This document shows positions 28,667 through 37,109 of a stretch of 64,000 bases of DNA, in pieces (within the stretch, counting starts at the first letter, position 1; every line of letters starts with the position of its first letter). Where the stretch lies: NCBI RefSeq assembly GCF_000721105.1, contig NZ_JOEV01000007.1:62001-126000 (forward strand). Direction: 5' to 3'. A program made the translations under genes and the position numbers. Under the pieces are notes generated by a model. The model was not told where the DNA came from. It made no database searches and worked only from the letters and a program-made list of their open reading frames with translations. This DNA comes from Streptomyces cellulosae (lineage in GTDB: Bacteria > Actinomycetota > Actinomycetes > Streptomycetales > Streptomycetaceae).

Positions 28667-31194
28667 TCCGGATCGCGCTGCGCACCCTGCGCTTCCACAA
28701 GGGCGGCTTCATCGCCTCGTTCGTGGCCCTGTTCGTCGGTGCCGTCATCATCATCGGCTCCGGCGGGCTCCTCGAGACCGGTATCCACAACGCGGCGCCG
28801 CCGCACCGGCTGGCCGCCGCGCCGATCGTCGTCACCGGCGACCAGCGCTACGCGTACACGCAGCAGGAACTCGTCTTCCCCGAACGGCTCCACATGGACG
28901 CCGAGTGGGCCGACAAGATCGCGAAGGTCCCGGGCGTCGAGGCGGCGGTGCGGGACCTGTCGTTCCCGGCGGCCCTCGACAAGGGCGGCCCGGTCACCGG
29001 TCACGGCTGGTCCTCCGCCAGGCTCTCCCCCTACCGGCTCACCGACGGTACGGCCCCCGGCGCGGACGGCCAGGTCGCCCTGGGCAAAGCCCTGGCGGAC
29101 CGTACGGGGCTGAAGACCGGCGACCGGATCCGGCTCCTCGTCCACGGCGCGGAGAAGAACTACCAGGTCTCCGGACTCGTCACCGGTCCCGACGACGGCT
29201 CGGACGTCTTCCTCGCCGACGCCGAGGCCGCCGACATCGCGGACCGCGTCGGCACGGCCGACAACATCGGCGTCTTTCCGGCGTCCGGCGCGCACACCCA
29301 GGAGGTCGCCGCCGCGGTCCGCAAGGTCGTCGACGGCTCGCCCATCACCGTGCTGACCGGGGACAACCGAGGCCGCGCCGAAGACCCCGACGTGGTGGCC
29401 GACGGCAGCGATCTGATCCCGCTCGCCGCCGCGTTCGGCGGTCTGTCGGCGATGGTCACCGTGTTCGTGGTGGCCAGCACTCTCGGCCTCTCCATCCAGC
29501 AGCGGCAGCGCGAGATGGCACTGCTGCGCACGATCGGTGCGACACCGGGACAGCTGCGCCGCCTCGTCCTCGGCGAGACCCTGTTCCTCGCGATCGTCGC
29601 CACCGGGCTCGCCACCATTCCGGGACCCCGCTTCGGACGCTGGCTGCTGGACGCGTTCGCGGACGCCGGCGTCGTACCGGAGTCGATCGCGTTCCGGGCC
29701 GGCTCCGTTCCGGTGATCGTCGGGGTGGGCACGGCGCTGCTCACCGCCATCGGCTCGGCGTACATCGCGGCGCAGGCCGCGGCTCGCACCAGGCCGACCG
29801 AGGCGCTGGCCGAAGCGACGCTGCAACGTCGCTGGTTCAGCGCGTTCCGGCTGATCGTCGGGCTGCTGTGCCTTGCCGGGGGCGCGGCCCTCGCCTGGGG
29901 TACCGCAGGCTCGGCGGGGCCGGACGCGGCCGGGGTCGCCACTCCGGCGGCCATGGTGTGGGCGGCGGCGTTCGGTCTCCTCGGACCCGTCGTCGTACGC
30001 GCCATGGTTGCCGTGCTGCGCCGTCCTGTCGGCAAGGTGTCAGGGCTCGCCGGTGAACTCGCCACGCACAACGCGCGGGCTCGCACGGCCCGCCTCGCGT
30101 CGGCCGTGATGCCGGTGATGCTGGCGAGCGGTCTGGCGGTCGGCCTGATCTACATGCAGACCACGCAGTCCGACGGTGCCCGACAGGCATTCGACGAGAA
30201 CCTGCGCGCGGACGTCGTCGTGACATCGGCCTCCGGTGGTCTGCCGCTCGACTTCGTCGACACGGTCCGCAGGCAGCCGGGGGTGGCGGCGGCGTCCGCG
30301 CAGATCCCCACGACCGGTTACATCGAGCCGGATGAGCCGATGCGGCCGAGCGAGGGTGAGGACACGGGCCCGCAGCCCACCGAACTGCCGATGGTGGGAG
30401 TCACGCCCCAGGGTATGGACCGCACGACCGCGTACCAGGCGGCGACGGGCAGCCTCACCGCCCTGCGCGGCGACTCCGTGGCGCTGCCCGCCAAGTACGC
30501 CGAGAACCGTGAACTCGGCGACGTGGTCCCGATGCGGCTCGGCGACGGCACGCAGGTCAAGCTGAAGCTGGTCGCCACAGTCGACGGGCGGCGCGGTTAC
30601 GAGACCGCGCTCGTTCCGGCGTCGGTACTCGTCGGGCACACGGACGGCGGGCTCGTCCCGCAGATCCTGGTGCGCGCGACCACCGGCACGGACGAGGCCC
30701 GGCTGAGCGCGTCACTCTCCACGCTGGCGCACCAGCAGCCGGGCCTCCAGGTGGCCGGACGGGAGGTCCTGGAGGCGGCGCAGGAGGACGCGGACGACAC
30801 CCAGGCGTGGATGGCGTACCTGGTCCTCGGAGTCGTCGTCGGCTACGCCACACTCGCCCTGATCAACACACAGGTCCTCGCGACATACGAGCGACGCAAG
30901 GAGTTCATGCTCCAACGTCTCATCGGGGCCACCCGCCGCCAGGTCCTGCAGATGATGACGGTCGAGGCGTCCCTGGTGGCCCTGGCCGGCATCCTCCTCG
31001 GTCTCCTGGTCGCAGGGGCGACGCTGGTGCCGCTGAGCATGAGCGTCCTCGGCACCGCGCTGCCCGGCGGCTCGCCGTGGATCCTCGTCGCGGTGGTGGC
31101 CGGAGCGGCGGCGCTGACCCTCGCGACGACCTTGCTGGCGGCGGGCGCCGTACTGCGTGGCCGGCCCGGGGACATGGCCGGCATCAAGGAGTAG
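28663..31194 (+). CDS. FtsX-like ABC transporter permease
   Basis: This 843-aa permease has two FtsX repeats: an N-terminal membrane anchor (GGFIASFVALFVGAVIIIGS), an extracytoplasmic domain, three-helix clusters near residues 260-390 and 410-480, a second extracytoplasmic domain, and the final FtsX cluster from about 735 (AYLVLGVVVGYATLALINTQ). The cytoplasmic coupling motif RQREMALLRTIGATPGQLRRL is typical and recurs later as RRKEFMLQRLIGATRRQVLQM. GTG 28663 overlaps the ATPase stop. A perfect 20-bp hairpin follows the stop codon. Confidence 0.93.
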   Translation: MIRIALRTLRFHKGGFIASFVALFVGAVIIIGSGGLLETGIHNAAPPHRLAAAPIVVTGDQRYAYTQQELVFPERLHMDAEWADKIAKVPGVEAAVRDLSFPAALDKGGPVTGHGWSSARLSPYRLTDGTAPGADGQVALGKALADRTGLKTGDRIRLLVHGAEKNYQVSGLVTGPDDGSDVFLADAEAADIADRVGTADNIGVFPASGAHTQEVAAAVRKVVDGSPITVLTGDNRGRAEDPDVVADGSDLIPLAAAFGGLSAMVTVFVVASTLGLSIQQRQREMALLRTIGATPGQLRRLVLGETLFLAIVATGLATIPGPRFGRWLLDAFADAGVVPESIAFRAGSVPVIVGVGTALLTAIGSAYIAAQAAARTRPTEALAEATLQRRWFSAFRLIVGLLCLAGGAALAWGTAGSAGPDAAGVATPAAMVWAAAFGLLGPVVVRAMVAVLRRPVGKVSGLAGELATHNARARTARLASAVMPVMLASGLAVGLIYMQTTQSDGARQAFDENLRADVVVTSASGGLPLDFVDTVRRQPGVAAASAQIPTTGYIEPDEPMRPSEGEDTGPQPTELPMVGVTPQGMDRTTAYQAATGSLTALRGDSVALPAKYAENRELGDVVPMRLGDGTQVKLKLVATVDGRRGYETALVPASVLVGHTDGGLVPQILVRATTGTDEARLSASLSTLAHQQPGLQVAGREVLEAAQEDADDTQAWMAYLVLGVVVGYATLALINTQVLATYERRKEFMLQRLIGATRRQVLQMMTVEASLVALAGILLGLLVAGATLVPLSMSVLGTALPGGSPWILVAVVAGAAALTLATTLLAAGAVLRGRPGDMAGIKE

Positions 31195-31546
31195 TGGAGT
31201 ACAGGCCGTCGGCGGTGCCCGGCACGGTGGTTCGTGCCGGGCACCGCCGACGGCGTGGGAGCAGGGTGCGCACGGTCGGAGCGGGGTGCGCACGGTCGGA
31301 GCGGGATGCGCACGGTCGGAGCGCGGTGCGCACCGTCCGCCGGAGCTGTCGCACGACGGTGGTCACGGACGTCCACGCCGTGCACGCCGAGAACCAGCTA
31401 CTTCACTCGGCGTGCACGGCGAGCCCACGGCAGCGCGCGGAGAACATGCCCCGACGCCGGGACGGACGGAGGGACCGACGGAACGTCAGCTTGTTCCTTG
31501 TCCTGCGTCTGCGTCGTAGGGCGGGGACGGAAGACGAGGAACAAGC
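31195..31546. terminator. Hairpin-rich convergent intergenic region
   Basis: This 352-bp gap separates the plus-strand permease gene from the minus-strand ArsR-like gene. It holds three hairpins: a perfect 20-bp stem (31206-31225/31234-31253), a perfect 16-bp stem (31376-31391/31406-31421) and an imperfect stem of about 22 bp (about 31488-31547). Four tandem copies of a 20-bp unit (GAGCGGGGTGCGCACGGTCG type, 31259-31338) lie between the first two. No gene is recognised in it. Confidence 0.8.
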
Positions 31547-32569
31547 TCAGGCGGCCGGAGTCGTGCGTGCCGTCAAGTCGGTCACCGGGCGCGGCTCACG
31601 GTGGCCGACCGCCGCGCCGGCCGGGCGGCGGCGGACCGGGCCCCCCACGGCGGCCGGTTTCGCCGCGCGGGGGGAGATGCCCTTGAGGAGGGCGACGCCG
31701 AGAGGGGTCAGGGTGTGCAACACCGTGTTGCGGATGCGGCGGGTCGTGATGAGGCCCGCCCGGCGCAGTACCGCGGTGTGCTGGCTGGCGCCCGCCGCCG
31801 AGATGCCGAGCCGGTCCGCCAGCTGGCTGGTGGTGCAACTGCTGCGCAGGGCGTGCAGGGCGGCGGCCCGGGTCTGCCCGACCAGGGCGCCGAGCGACTG
31901 GCCACTGTCGTCCGGCTCGTCCCACAGCCCGGCCGCCTGGTTCGTGTCGGGCGGCGCGGCGAAGGCGAGCACGACCGGACCGTTCTCGGCGAGGCGGCGG
32001 GTGACCCTGCCCGGCCGGTGCGCCAGGAACACGGACGGAGTGAGCACCAGACCGCGCCCGTCGAGGCGGATGTCCTCGTCGGGGCCGTCGTGGATCTCAA
32101 GGACCGGAGCACGCCAGGTGATCTTGGAGTGCAGGGTGGTCAGGAGCAGTTCCACCCCGCCGGCCATCAGTACGCGGCCGCGGGCCTCGCACTCGGCCTC
32201 CAGATAGGCCCGTACATGCTCCCAGTACGGTGCCACGGCGACCCGCCACACCAGCGACAGATCGCCGGCCGCCGGTTGGAAGGGCAGGCCGGGCACGTTC
32301 CGGGCGGCGGAGGCGTCGGTGCTGACGCAGCGGCCACTGCGTTCGATGAGATCGATCAGCCCATCGAGTCCGGGCGCGGCGCTGCCGCCGGTCAGCGGGA
32401 GCGGGCACTGGGTCAGCCGCTCCGCGACCTGGCTGCGCCAGCGGGCGAACGGCGCACCGACGCCGCGCCCGAGCAACCCGTACGCGAAGGCGCTCTCCAC
32501 GAGCGGGCCGGCGGTCGTCCTCAGCCGGACCCGGGCGAAGTCAGCAGGGATGAAGTGGATTCGTTGCAT
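31547..32569 (-). CDS. ArsR-like winged-helix transcriptional regulator
   Basis: This 340-aa protein has a long N-terminal region (RIHFIPADFARVRLRTTAGPLVESAF) and a C-terminal winged helix. The helix-turn-helix is TSQLADRLGISAAGASQHTAVLRRAGL, preceded by ALHALRSSC (residues about 235-285). This two-part form is common among actinobacterial regulators that act as transporter or antibiotic-responsive repressors. It is the third gene of the mbtH-ATPase-regulator run on the minus strand, 41 bases after the ATPase stop. It may control the exporter. No metal-binding cysteine cluster is evident. Confidence 0.85.
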   Translation of the reverse strand: MQRIHFIPADFARVRLRTTAGPLVESAFAYGLLGRGVGAPFARWRSQVAERLTQCPLPLTGGSAAPGLDGLIDLIERSGRCVSTDASAARNVPGLPFQPAAGDLSLVWRVAVAPYWEHVRAYLEAECEARGRVLMAGGVELLLTTLHSKITWRAPVLEIHDGPDEDIRLDGRGLVLTPSVFLAHRPGRVTRRLAENGPVVLAFAAPPDTNQAAGLWDEPDDSGQSLGALVGQTRAAALHALRSSCTTSQLADRLGISAAGASQHTAVLRRAGLITTRRIRNTVLHTLTPLGVALLKGISPRAAKPAAVGGPVRRRPAGAAVGHREPRPVTDLTARTTPAA

Positions 32570-32610
32570 AGTGATGCCCCCGTGGTCGCGCTGCTGGCGG
32601 CAACCGCCGC

Positions 32611-33558
32611 TCAGGTCGACTTGCCGGTGAGGGAGATGAAGACGTCGTCGAGGGTGGGTCTGCGCAGGGCGAAGTCGGCGACCTCGACACCTTCCTGGCG
32701 CAGCGCTGCCGCGGCGGTCTCGATGCTCTGTATGCCGTCGCTCAGTACGATCGACACGGTGCCGTCCGCGAGGTCCGCGGACGGCTCGCCGGGGGCGACG
32801 CGGCGCAGCGCGTCAGCAGCCCGCGGCACGCTCTCCGGCCGGGTCAAGGACACTTCGAGCCGCTCCTCCCCCGCTGTGCGTTTGAGCTCCTCCGGGGTGC
32901 CCTCGGCGATGACCCGGCCGGTGTCGATGACCGCGATCCGGTCGGCGAGGACGTCGGCCTCTTCCAGGTACTGGGTGGTCAGGAGCACGGTCACACCGTC
33001 GGCGACCAGTTCCTTCACCGCGTCCCACAACCGGGAGCGGCTGACCGGGTCGAGGCCCGTCGTCGGCTCGTCCAGGAAGAGGACGGACGGCCTCGCCACC
33101 AGGCAGGCCGCCAGGTCGAGGCGGCGCCGCATACCGCCCGAGTACGTGCGCGCCGGACGGTCGGCGGCACCGGTCAGCTCGAACCGGTCGAGCAACTCGG
33201 CAGCCCGAGCGCGCGCGGCACCCCGGCCCAGGTGGGTCAACGTGCCGATGAGGACGAGGTTCTCCCGTCCGGTGAGCATGTCGTCCACCGCGGCGTACTG
33301 TCCGGCGAGCCCGATGCGCCGCCGTACCTCGGCCGGTTGACGCACCACGTCGTAGCCGGCGACCCGGGCCCGGCCGCCGTCCGGTCGGAGCAGGGTCGAG
33401 AGCATTCTGACGGTGGTCGTCTTGCCCGCCCCGTTCGGACCGAGCAAGCCGAGCACGGTTCCCGATGGCACCGCCAGGTCGACTCCGCCGAGCGCTTGCC
33501 GTCCCTCGTACCGCTTGCACAGGCCCTCGGCCTCGATCGCCCATTCCACCGTCGCCAC
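32611..33558 (-). CDS. ABC transporter ATP-binding protein (DrrA-like)
   Basis: This 315-aa ATPase has Walker A GPNGAGKTTTVRML, signature YSGGMRRRLDLAACL, Walker B VLFLDEPTTGLDP and a C-terminal extension ending LRRPTLDDVFISLTGKST, the DrrA regulatory tail. It pairs with ABC-2 permeases of the DrrB type in antibiotic export. None lies beside it; the only such permease in the window is at 5448-6326. GTG start follows GGAGGAG by 7 bases. It lies 33 bases after mbtH, so it is co-transcribed with NRPS accessory genes. Confidence 0.95.
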   Translation of the reverse strand: MATVEWAIEAEGLCKRYEGRQALGGVDLAVPSGTVLGLLGPNGAGKTTTVRMLSTLLRPDGGRARVAGYDVVRQPAEVRRRIGLAGQYAAVDDMLTGRENLVLIGTLTHLGRGAARARAAELLDRFELTGAADRPARTYSGGMRRRLDLAACLVARPSVLFLDEPTTGLDPVSRSRLWDAVKELVADGVTVLLTTQYLEEADVLADRIAVIDTGRVIAEGTPEELKRTAGEERLEVSLTRPESVPRAADALRRVAPGEPSADLADGTVSIVLSDGIQSIETAAAALRQEGVEVADFALRRPTLDDVFISLTGKST

Positions 33559-33591
33559 CGCTGCTCCTCCGCCCCGACTCGGCCGGGCTCG

Positions 33592-33813
33592 TCAGGCGGC
33601 CGGAGCGTCGGCGGACGGGCCGCGCAGGCTGCGCGGGCGCAGGTCGGTCCAGTGCTCCTCCACATACGCGAGCGCCTTGTCACGCGAGCTCTCGTCGAGG
33701 GCCACGGTCCAGCCTGCGGGGCGCTGCGCGAAGGCGGGCCACAGGGAGTGCTGTCCCTCGTCGTTGACCAGCACGAGGAAGGTTCCGTCCGGGTCGTCAA
33801 AGGGGTTCGCCAC
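33592..33813 (-). CDS. mbtH: MbtH-like protein
   Basis: This 73-aa NRPS activator binds A domains and enables their adenylation activity. It shows [19 protein letters not shown] and the distal [12 protein letters not shown], including the three conserved tryptophans of the family. GTG 33813 has GGAG 8 bases upstream and gives the normal family start [10 protein letters not shown]. It lies 142 bases downstream of the stand-alone A-domain gene, with a CTGAC repeat array between them. It may serve that A domain and any of the four larger NRPS proteins here. Confidence 0.96.
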   Translation of the reverse strand: MANPFDDPDGTFLVLVNDEGQHSLWPAFAQRPAGWTVALDESSRDKALAYVEEHWTDLRPRSLRGPSADAPAA

Positions 33814-33887
33814 GTCACACACTCCAGGTCGTGTCGGTTTCGATCGCCGGTGGTCGTCCACCGGACTCATCGAGGATCTCGACCTGC

Positions 33888-33916
33888 GCTGACGAAACGC
33901 TGACTGCTCACTGATG
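33888..33916. promoter_or_regulatory. Putative SARP operator: three 11-bp-spaced repeats upstream of mbtH
   Basis: GCTGACG-AAAC-GCTGACT-GCTC-ACTGATG: the cores begin at 33889, 33900 and 33911, an exact 11-bp period. The array lies about 75 bases before the mbtH start, a sensible promoter distance. The heptamers and the GCTC spacer match the array before the ACP gene at 22101-22139, which argues for one common activator. Confidence 0.6.
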
Positions 33917-33955
33917 TGCGCAGCGCGCGGCCTGCGGGTGAGCGGCCGCTCCCGT

Positions 33956-35506
33956 TCAGGCGACGCGCGACCTCGTCGCCGCGACGTCACGCTTGCCGTT
34001 GGCGTTCACCACGATCTCCGGCACGGTGTGCACGGCCTCCGGCACCAAGGCCGAGGGCAGCACCGTCGTGAGCGCGGAGCGGACGGCGTCGGCCAGGCCG
34101 ACGGTGCCGCCCGCGGCGACAGGCCGTACGAACAGCTCCAGCGTGTCGATCGGGCCGCGCACGACGTCGAACACCGCGTCGGCGACGCCCGGCACGGACA
34201 GCACGTGATGGCGCAGTTCCCCGAGTTCGATCCGGTGACCGTTGACCTTCAACTGGTCGTCCGCCCGCCCGAGGTAGAGCAGCGTGCCGTCGGGCCTCAG
34301 CTCCACCGTGTCGCCCGTGCGGTAGGCACGCCCGGACGCCCCGCCGAGCTCGGCCTCGTCGATGAACCGCTCGCCCGACGGTTGCGGGCCCAGGTAGCCG
34401 GCCGCGACCGCGCGTCCGGCGATGACCAGTTCGCCCGGGCTGCCCTGCCCCACCGGACGCAGTTGGTCGTCCACGACGTACGCCCGGGTGTTCCACGCGG
34501 GTCGGCCGATCGGCACGGTCGGCGTCGCGGGCAGCGTCGCACGGTCGAAGGAGAACGCACAGCAGCCGATGGTGGTCTCGGTCGGACCGTAGTGGTTGAC
34601 GAGCCGAACCCCGTCCAGGCGGTCGCCCAGGGAGGCGATGAGCGCCGGGTCGAGGCCTTCGCCGCCGAACATCAGCAGCCGCGTCACCCGGTCGTAGCGG
34701 GGCGGCTGCGCGAGGACGTCGAAGAAGCGGGCGTGCGAGGGAGTCATCTTCACGAACGTGTACTTCTCCGGGCGCTCGCCGAACAGCGTCTTCTGGTCCC
34801 ACAGCCCGGCGACGGTCACGACGGTGCGGCCCTGCGAGAGCGGCAGCCACAGCGACGTCATCGCCAGGTCGAAGCCGAGGCTGCCGAACAGGGGGCTGCC
34901 GGTCCCCTCGGAGCCCACCAACTCGCCGCACCAGGAGACGTAGTTGGCGAGCGAGGCGTGCGGCACCCGGACGCCTTTGGGAATGCCGGTCGAGCCGGAG
35001 GTGAACACGACGTACGCGATGTCCTCCGGGCCCGGCAGGGTGGCGCTCCGGTCGGGGGCGTCGGCGTCCGGCAGGGCTGCGATGTCGATGAACGGTATGG
35101 ACCGGGCGGGCACTGCCTCGGTCGCGTCGGGTCCCGAGTGCAGCAGCGCGGTGGGAGTGGCGCCGGCGAGTACGGCGGCGGTGCGCTCGCCGGGGTGCTC
35201 CGGGTCGATGGGCACATAGGCCGCGCCGAGCGCCATCACCGCGAGGGCTCCCGCGACGGTGTCCGGGGTCCGCGCGGCGATGAGGGCCACCCGGTCCCCC
35301 GCGACGACGCCCGCTTCGTCCAGGGCGGCGGCCACGACGAGGGCCCGTCGCCACAACTCCCGGTAGGTGAGGGCGCTGTGGGCCGACCGCACCGCGACGG
35401 CGTCGGGCCGGGCCCGGACGTGCCGTACGACCATGTGGACGACGGACGCCTCCGCGACGGCGCGCACCGCGCCGGACACCGAGCTGGGGTGGGGTACATG
35501 GACCAT
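33956..35506 (-). CDS. Stand-alone adenylation domain, aspartate-like specificity
   Basis: This 516-aa A domain has no carrier domain: [12 protein letters not shown] (A3), [11 protein letters not shown] (A5), YRTGD (A7), [18 protein letters not shown] (A8) and NANGKRDV (A10 lysine). Pocket residues read by eye are D-L-T-K-M-G-H-I-G-K, one position from the well-known Asp code DLTKVGHIGK. It would load a carrier in trans. The PCP of NRPS module 3 (about 7.6 kb), whose own A domain is wrecked, is the obvious target (inference). ATG 35506 has AGGAG 8 bases upstream. A SyrP-like hydroxylase in the locus could then give beta-hydroxy-Asp. Confidence 0.93.
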   Translation of the reverse strand: MVHVPHPSSVSGAVRAVAEASVVHMVVRHVRARPDAVAVRSAHSALTYRELWRRALVVAAALDEAGVVAGDRVALIAARTPDTVAGALAVMALGAAYVPIDPEHPGERTAAVLAGATPTALLHSGPDATEAVPARSIPFIDIAALPDADAPDRSATLPGPEDIAYVVFTSGSTGIPKGVRVPHASLANYVSWCGELVGSEGTGSPLFGSLGFDLAMTSLWLPLSQGRTVVTVAGLWDQKTLFGERPEKYTFVKMTPSHARFFDVLAQPPRYDRVTRLLMFGGEGLDPALIASLGDRLDGVRLVNHYGPTETTIGCCAFSFDRATLPATPTVPIGRPAWNTRAYVVDDQLRPVGQGSPGELVIAGRAVAAGYLGPQPSGERFIDEAELGGASGRAYRTGDTVELRPDGTLLYLGRADDQLKVNGHRIELGELRHHVLSVPGVADAVFDVVRGPIDTLELFVRPVAAGGTVGLADAVRSALTTVLPSALVPEAVHTVPEIVVNANGKRDVAATRSRVA

Positions 35507-35625
35507 GGCGGGGACTCCTGCGTGCGGACGGGCAAGGACGGCGGCGCGGACTTCCGGACGATCGCCAGCGTAGGAACACGCGGCCGCCCGGACCACGCTC
35601 TTAAGCCCCCGCCGAAACTCACCGG

Positions 35626-36273
35626 TCAGCCGTCGAAGGCAACGGCCAGGAGAATCCCGTCCCTCGCGAGCCAGCGGCCGGTGAAATCACGCCGGTACGG
35701 GGCCAGGACGGTGGCTCGGAAGGTGTGGTCGGTCGGGTCGAACTCCACCGACACGTCCCGGAAGGTCAGTTCGGTCCCGGTGTCCGGGAACCACGCCTTG
35801 TAGACCGCTTCCTTCGCGCAGAACAACAGCCGGTCCCAGCAGGCGAGTCGGGAGTACGACGCCTCCAGCGCAGCGAGCCGTTCGCGCTCCCCCGGTAGCG
35901 AGACCGTGCCGAGAACACCCTCGCTCAACGGGCGCCAGGGCTCCGCGTCCACCCCCAGTGCGCGCATGTCGTACTGCCGCGCCACGACGGCAGCCCGGTA
36001 TCCCCGGCAGTGCGTCATGCTCCCCACCACGCCGTCGGGCCAGCGCGGCACCCCCCGCGCGTCCGGTATCAGGGGCGCGGGGGCGTGGCCGAGCGCGGAC
36101 AGGGCGCGGCGGGCGCAGTGCCGGACCGTGGTGAACTCGCGGCGTCGCCCCTCGCTCACCCCGGCGACCGCGGACCGCTCCTCGGGGTGCAGGGCGTCGT
36201 CCGCCGCGTCGGAGCGGGCCTCGGCCCCGGCGACGTACGACGGCAACAGCCGCTCGATCAGCGCCCGTTGCAC
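35626..36273 (-). CDS. 4'-phosphopantetheinyl transferase (EntD/Sfp type)
   Basis: This 215-aa enzyme attaches the CoA-derived pantetheine arm to carrier proteins. It shows GVVGSMTHCRGYRAAVVA, the Mg-binding ALGVDAEPW and the signature LLFCAKEAVYKAWF. Size and motifs fit the EntD/NpgA-like short class of actinobacteria. Its start overlaps the kynurenine formamidase stop by 16 bases. It would prime the PCPs and ACPs of both NRPS/PKS sets; a chromosomal PPTase elsewhere may overlap in function. Confidence 0.95.
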   Translation of the reverse strand: MQRALIERLLPSYVAGAEARSDAADDALHPEERSAVAGVSEGRRREFTTVRHCARRALSALGHAPAPLIPDARGVPRWPDGVVGSMTHCRGYRAAVVARQYDMRALGVDAEPWRPLSEGVLGTVSLPGERERLAALEASYSRLACWDRLLFCAKEAVYKAWFPDTGTELTFRDVSVEFDPTDHTFRATVLAPYRRDFTGRWLARDGILLAVAFDG

Positions 36274-37109
36274 AGGATGCCCAGCACCGCGGCACCCAGC
36301 ACGGTGTCCGGGTCCGCGAGGTCGAAGGGCAGGTCGAAGTGGTGGCGTCCGGGTACGACGAGATCGGTCACCTCGGTGCCGCCCTCGCGGGCGGCACCGA
36401 CGAACTGGTGGTGCTGCTCGGTGAACGCGTCCGTCTCGTTCTCGCCCAGGGCGACGACGAGCCGGGGCAGCCGCGTGGGCATGCGGTGCAGCGGGCTGCA
36501 GTCGCGGGCCTCGGCGGCGTCCATGCCGAGGGCGTCATTGACGTAGGTGTGCCGCAGGGGCTCCAGGTCGTAGACACCACTGATCAGCGTCGCGGAGGCG
36601 ATCGTTCCGGAGGGGTGAAGGCCGTCGGCGTCGAGGAGTGCGCTCGCGACGAGGTGGGCCCCGGCGGAGTGACCGCCGAGGTGAATGGCCTGGGGTGCTG
36701 TGGGCAGGGGGGACCGGCCGGTGCAGATACGGCGCAGGGAGTCGCTGACGGCCGCGGTGATGGCCCGCATGCTGTGGCGTGGGGCCAGGCCGTAGCCGAG
36801 CGCTCCGAAGGAGATGCCGGCGGCCAGGAAGCCGCGTGCGGCGAAGGCTGCTTCGGACTTGCTGAGCTCCTGCCAGTAGCCACCGTGCACGAACACGAAC
36901 AGCGGCGCGTGCGGGTCGGGCGCCGGAAACAGGTCGAGCCGCTGCTCGGGCAGGGGGCCGCAGGGAACGTCCAGGTGGACGGGGAGATCGGCGCGGGCGC
37001 GGGCGCTGTCAGTGGCGTACCGCGCGAGGTGGACGTCGAGGTCGGTGACGCGCGAGCTGGGCGAGTACTCCCGGTCGAGGCCGGTGCGCGCCGTGTCGGG
37101 CGCGGTCAC
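36258..37109 (-). CDS. kynB: Kynurenine formamidase (arylformamidase), alpha/beta hydrolase
   Basis: This 283-aa hydrolase turns N-formylkynurenine into kynurenine. It has the HGGYW oxyanion motif (VFVHGGYWQEL near residue 100) and the nucleophile elbow GGHSAGAHL near 165. The catalytic Asp/His are probably in DAFTEQHHQF and PGRHHFDLPF. GTG 37109 overlaps the dioxygenase stop (GTGA), a strong sign of pathway coupling. The HGGxW arrangement is that of the vertebrate/yeast-type formamidase. The symbol follows usage for the bacterial function and is not meant to imply homology to the metal-dependent KynB family. Confidence 0.88.
   Translation of the reverse strand: MTAPDTARTGLDREYSPSSRVTDLDVHLARYATDSARARADLPVHLDVPCGPLPEQRLDLFPAPDPHAPLFVFVHGGYWQELSKSEAAFAARGFLAAGISFGALGYGLAPRHSMRAITAAVSDSLRRICTGRSPLPTAPQAIHLGGHSAGAHLVASALLDADGLHPSGTIASATLISGVYDLEPLRHTYVNDALGMDAAEARDCSPLHRMPTRLPRLVVALGENETDAFTEQHHQFVGAAREGGTEVTDLVVPGRHHFDLPFDLADPDTVLGAAVLGILCNGR

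Noticed and set aside
31259..31338. Regular 20-bp repeats considered as a CRISPR-like array
   Set aside because: The copies are directly abutting without spacers, and no cas-like gene is present.
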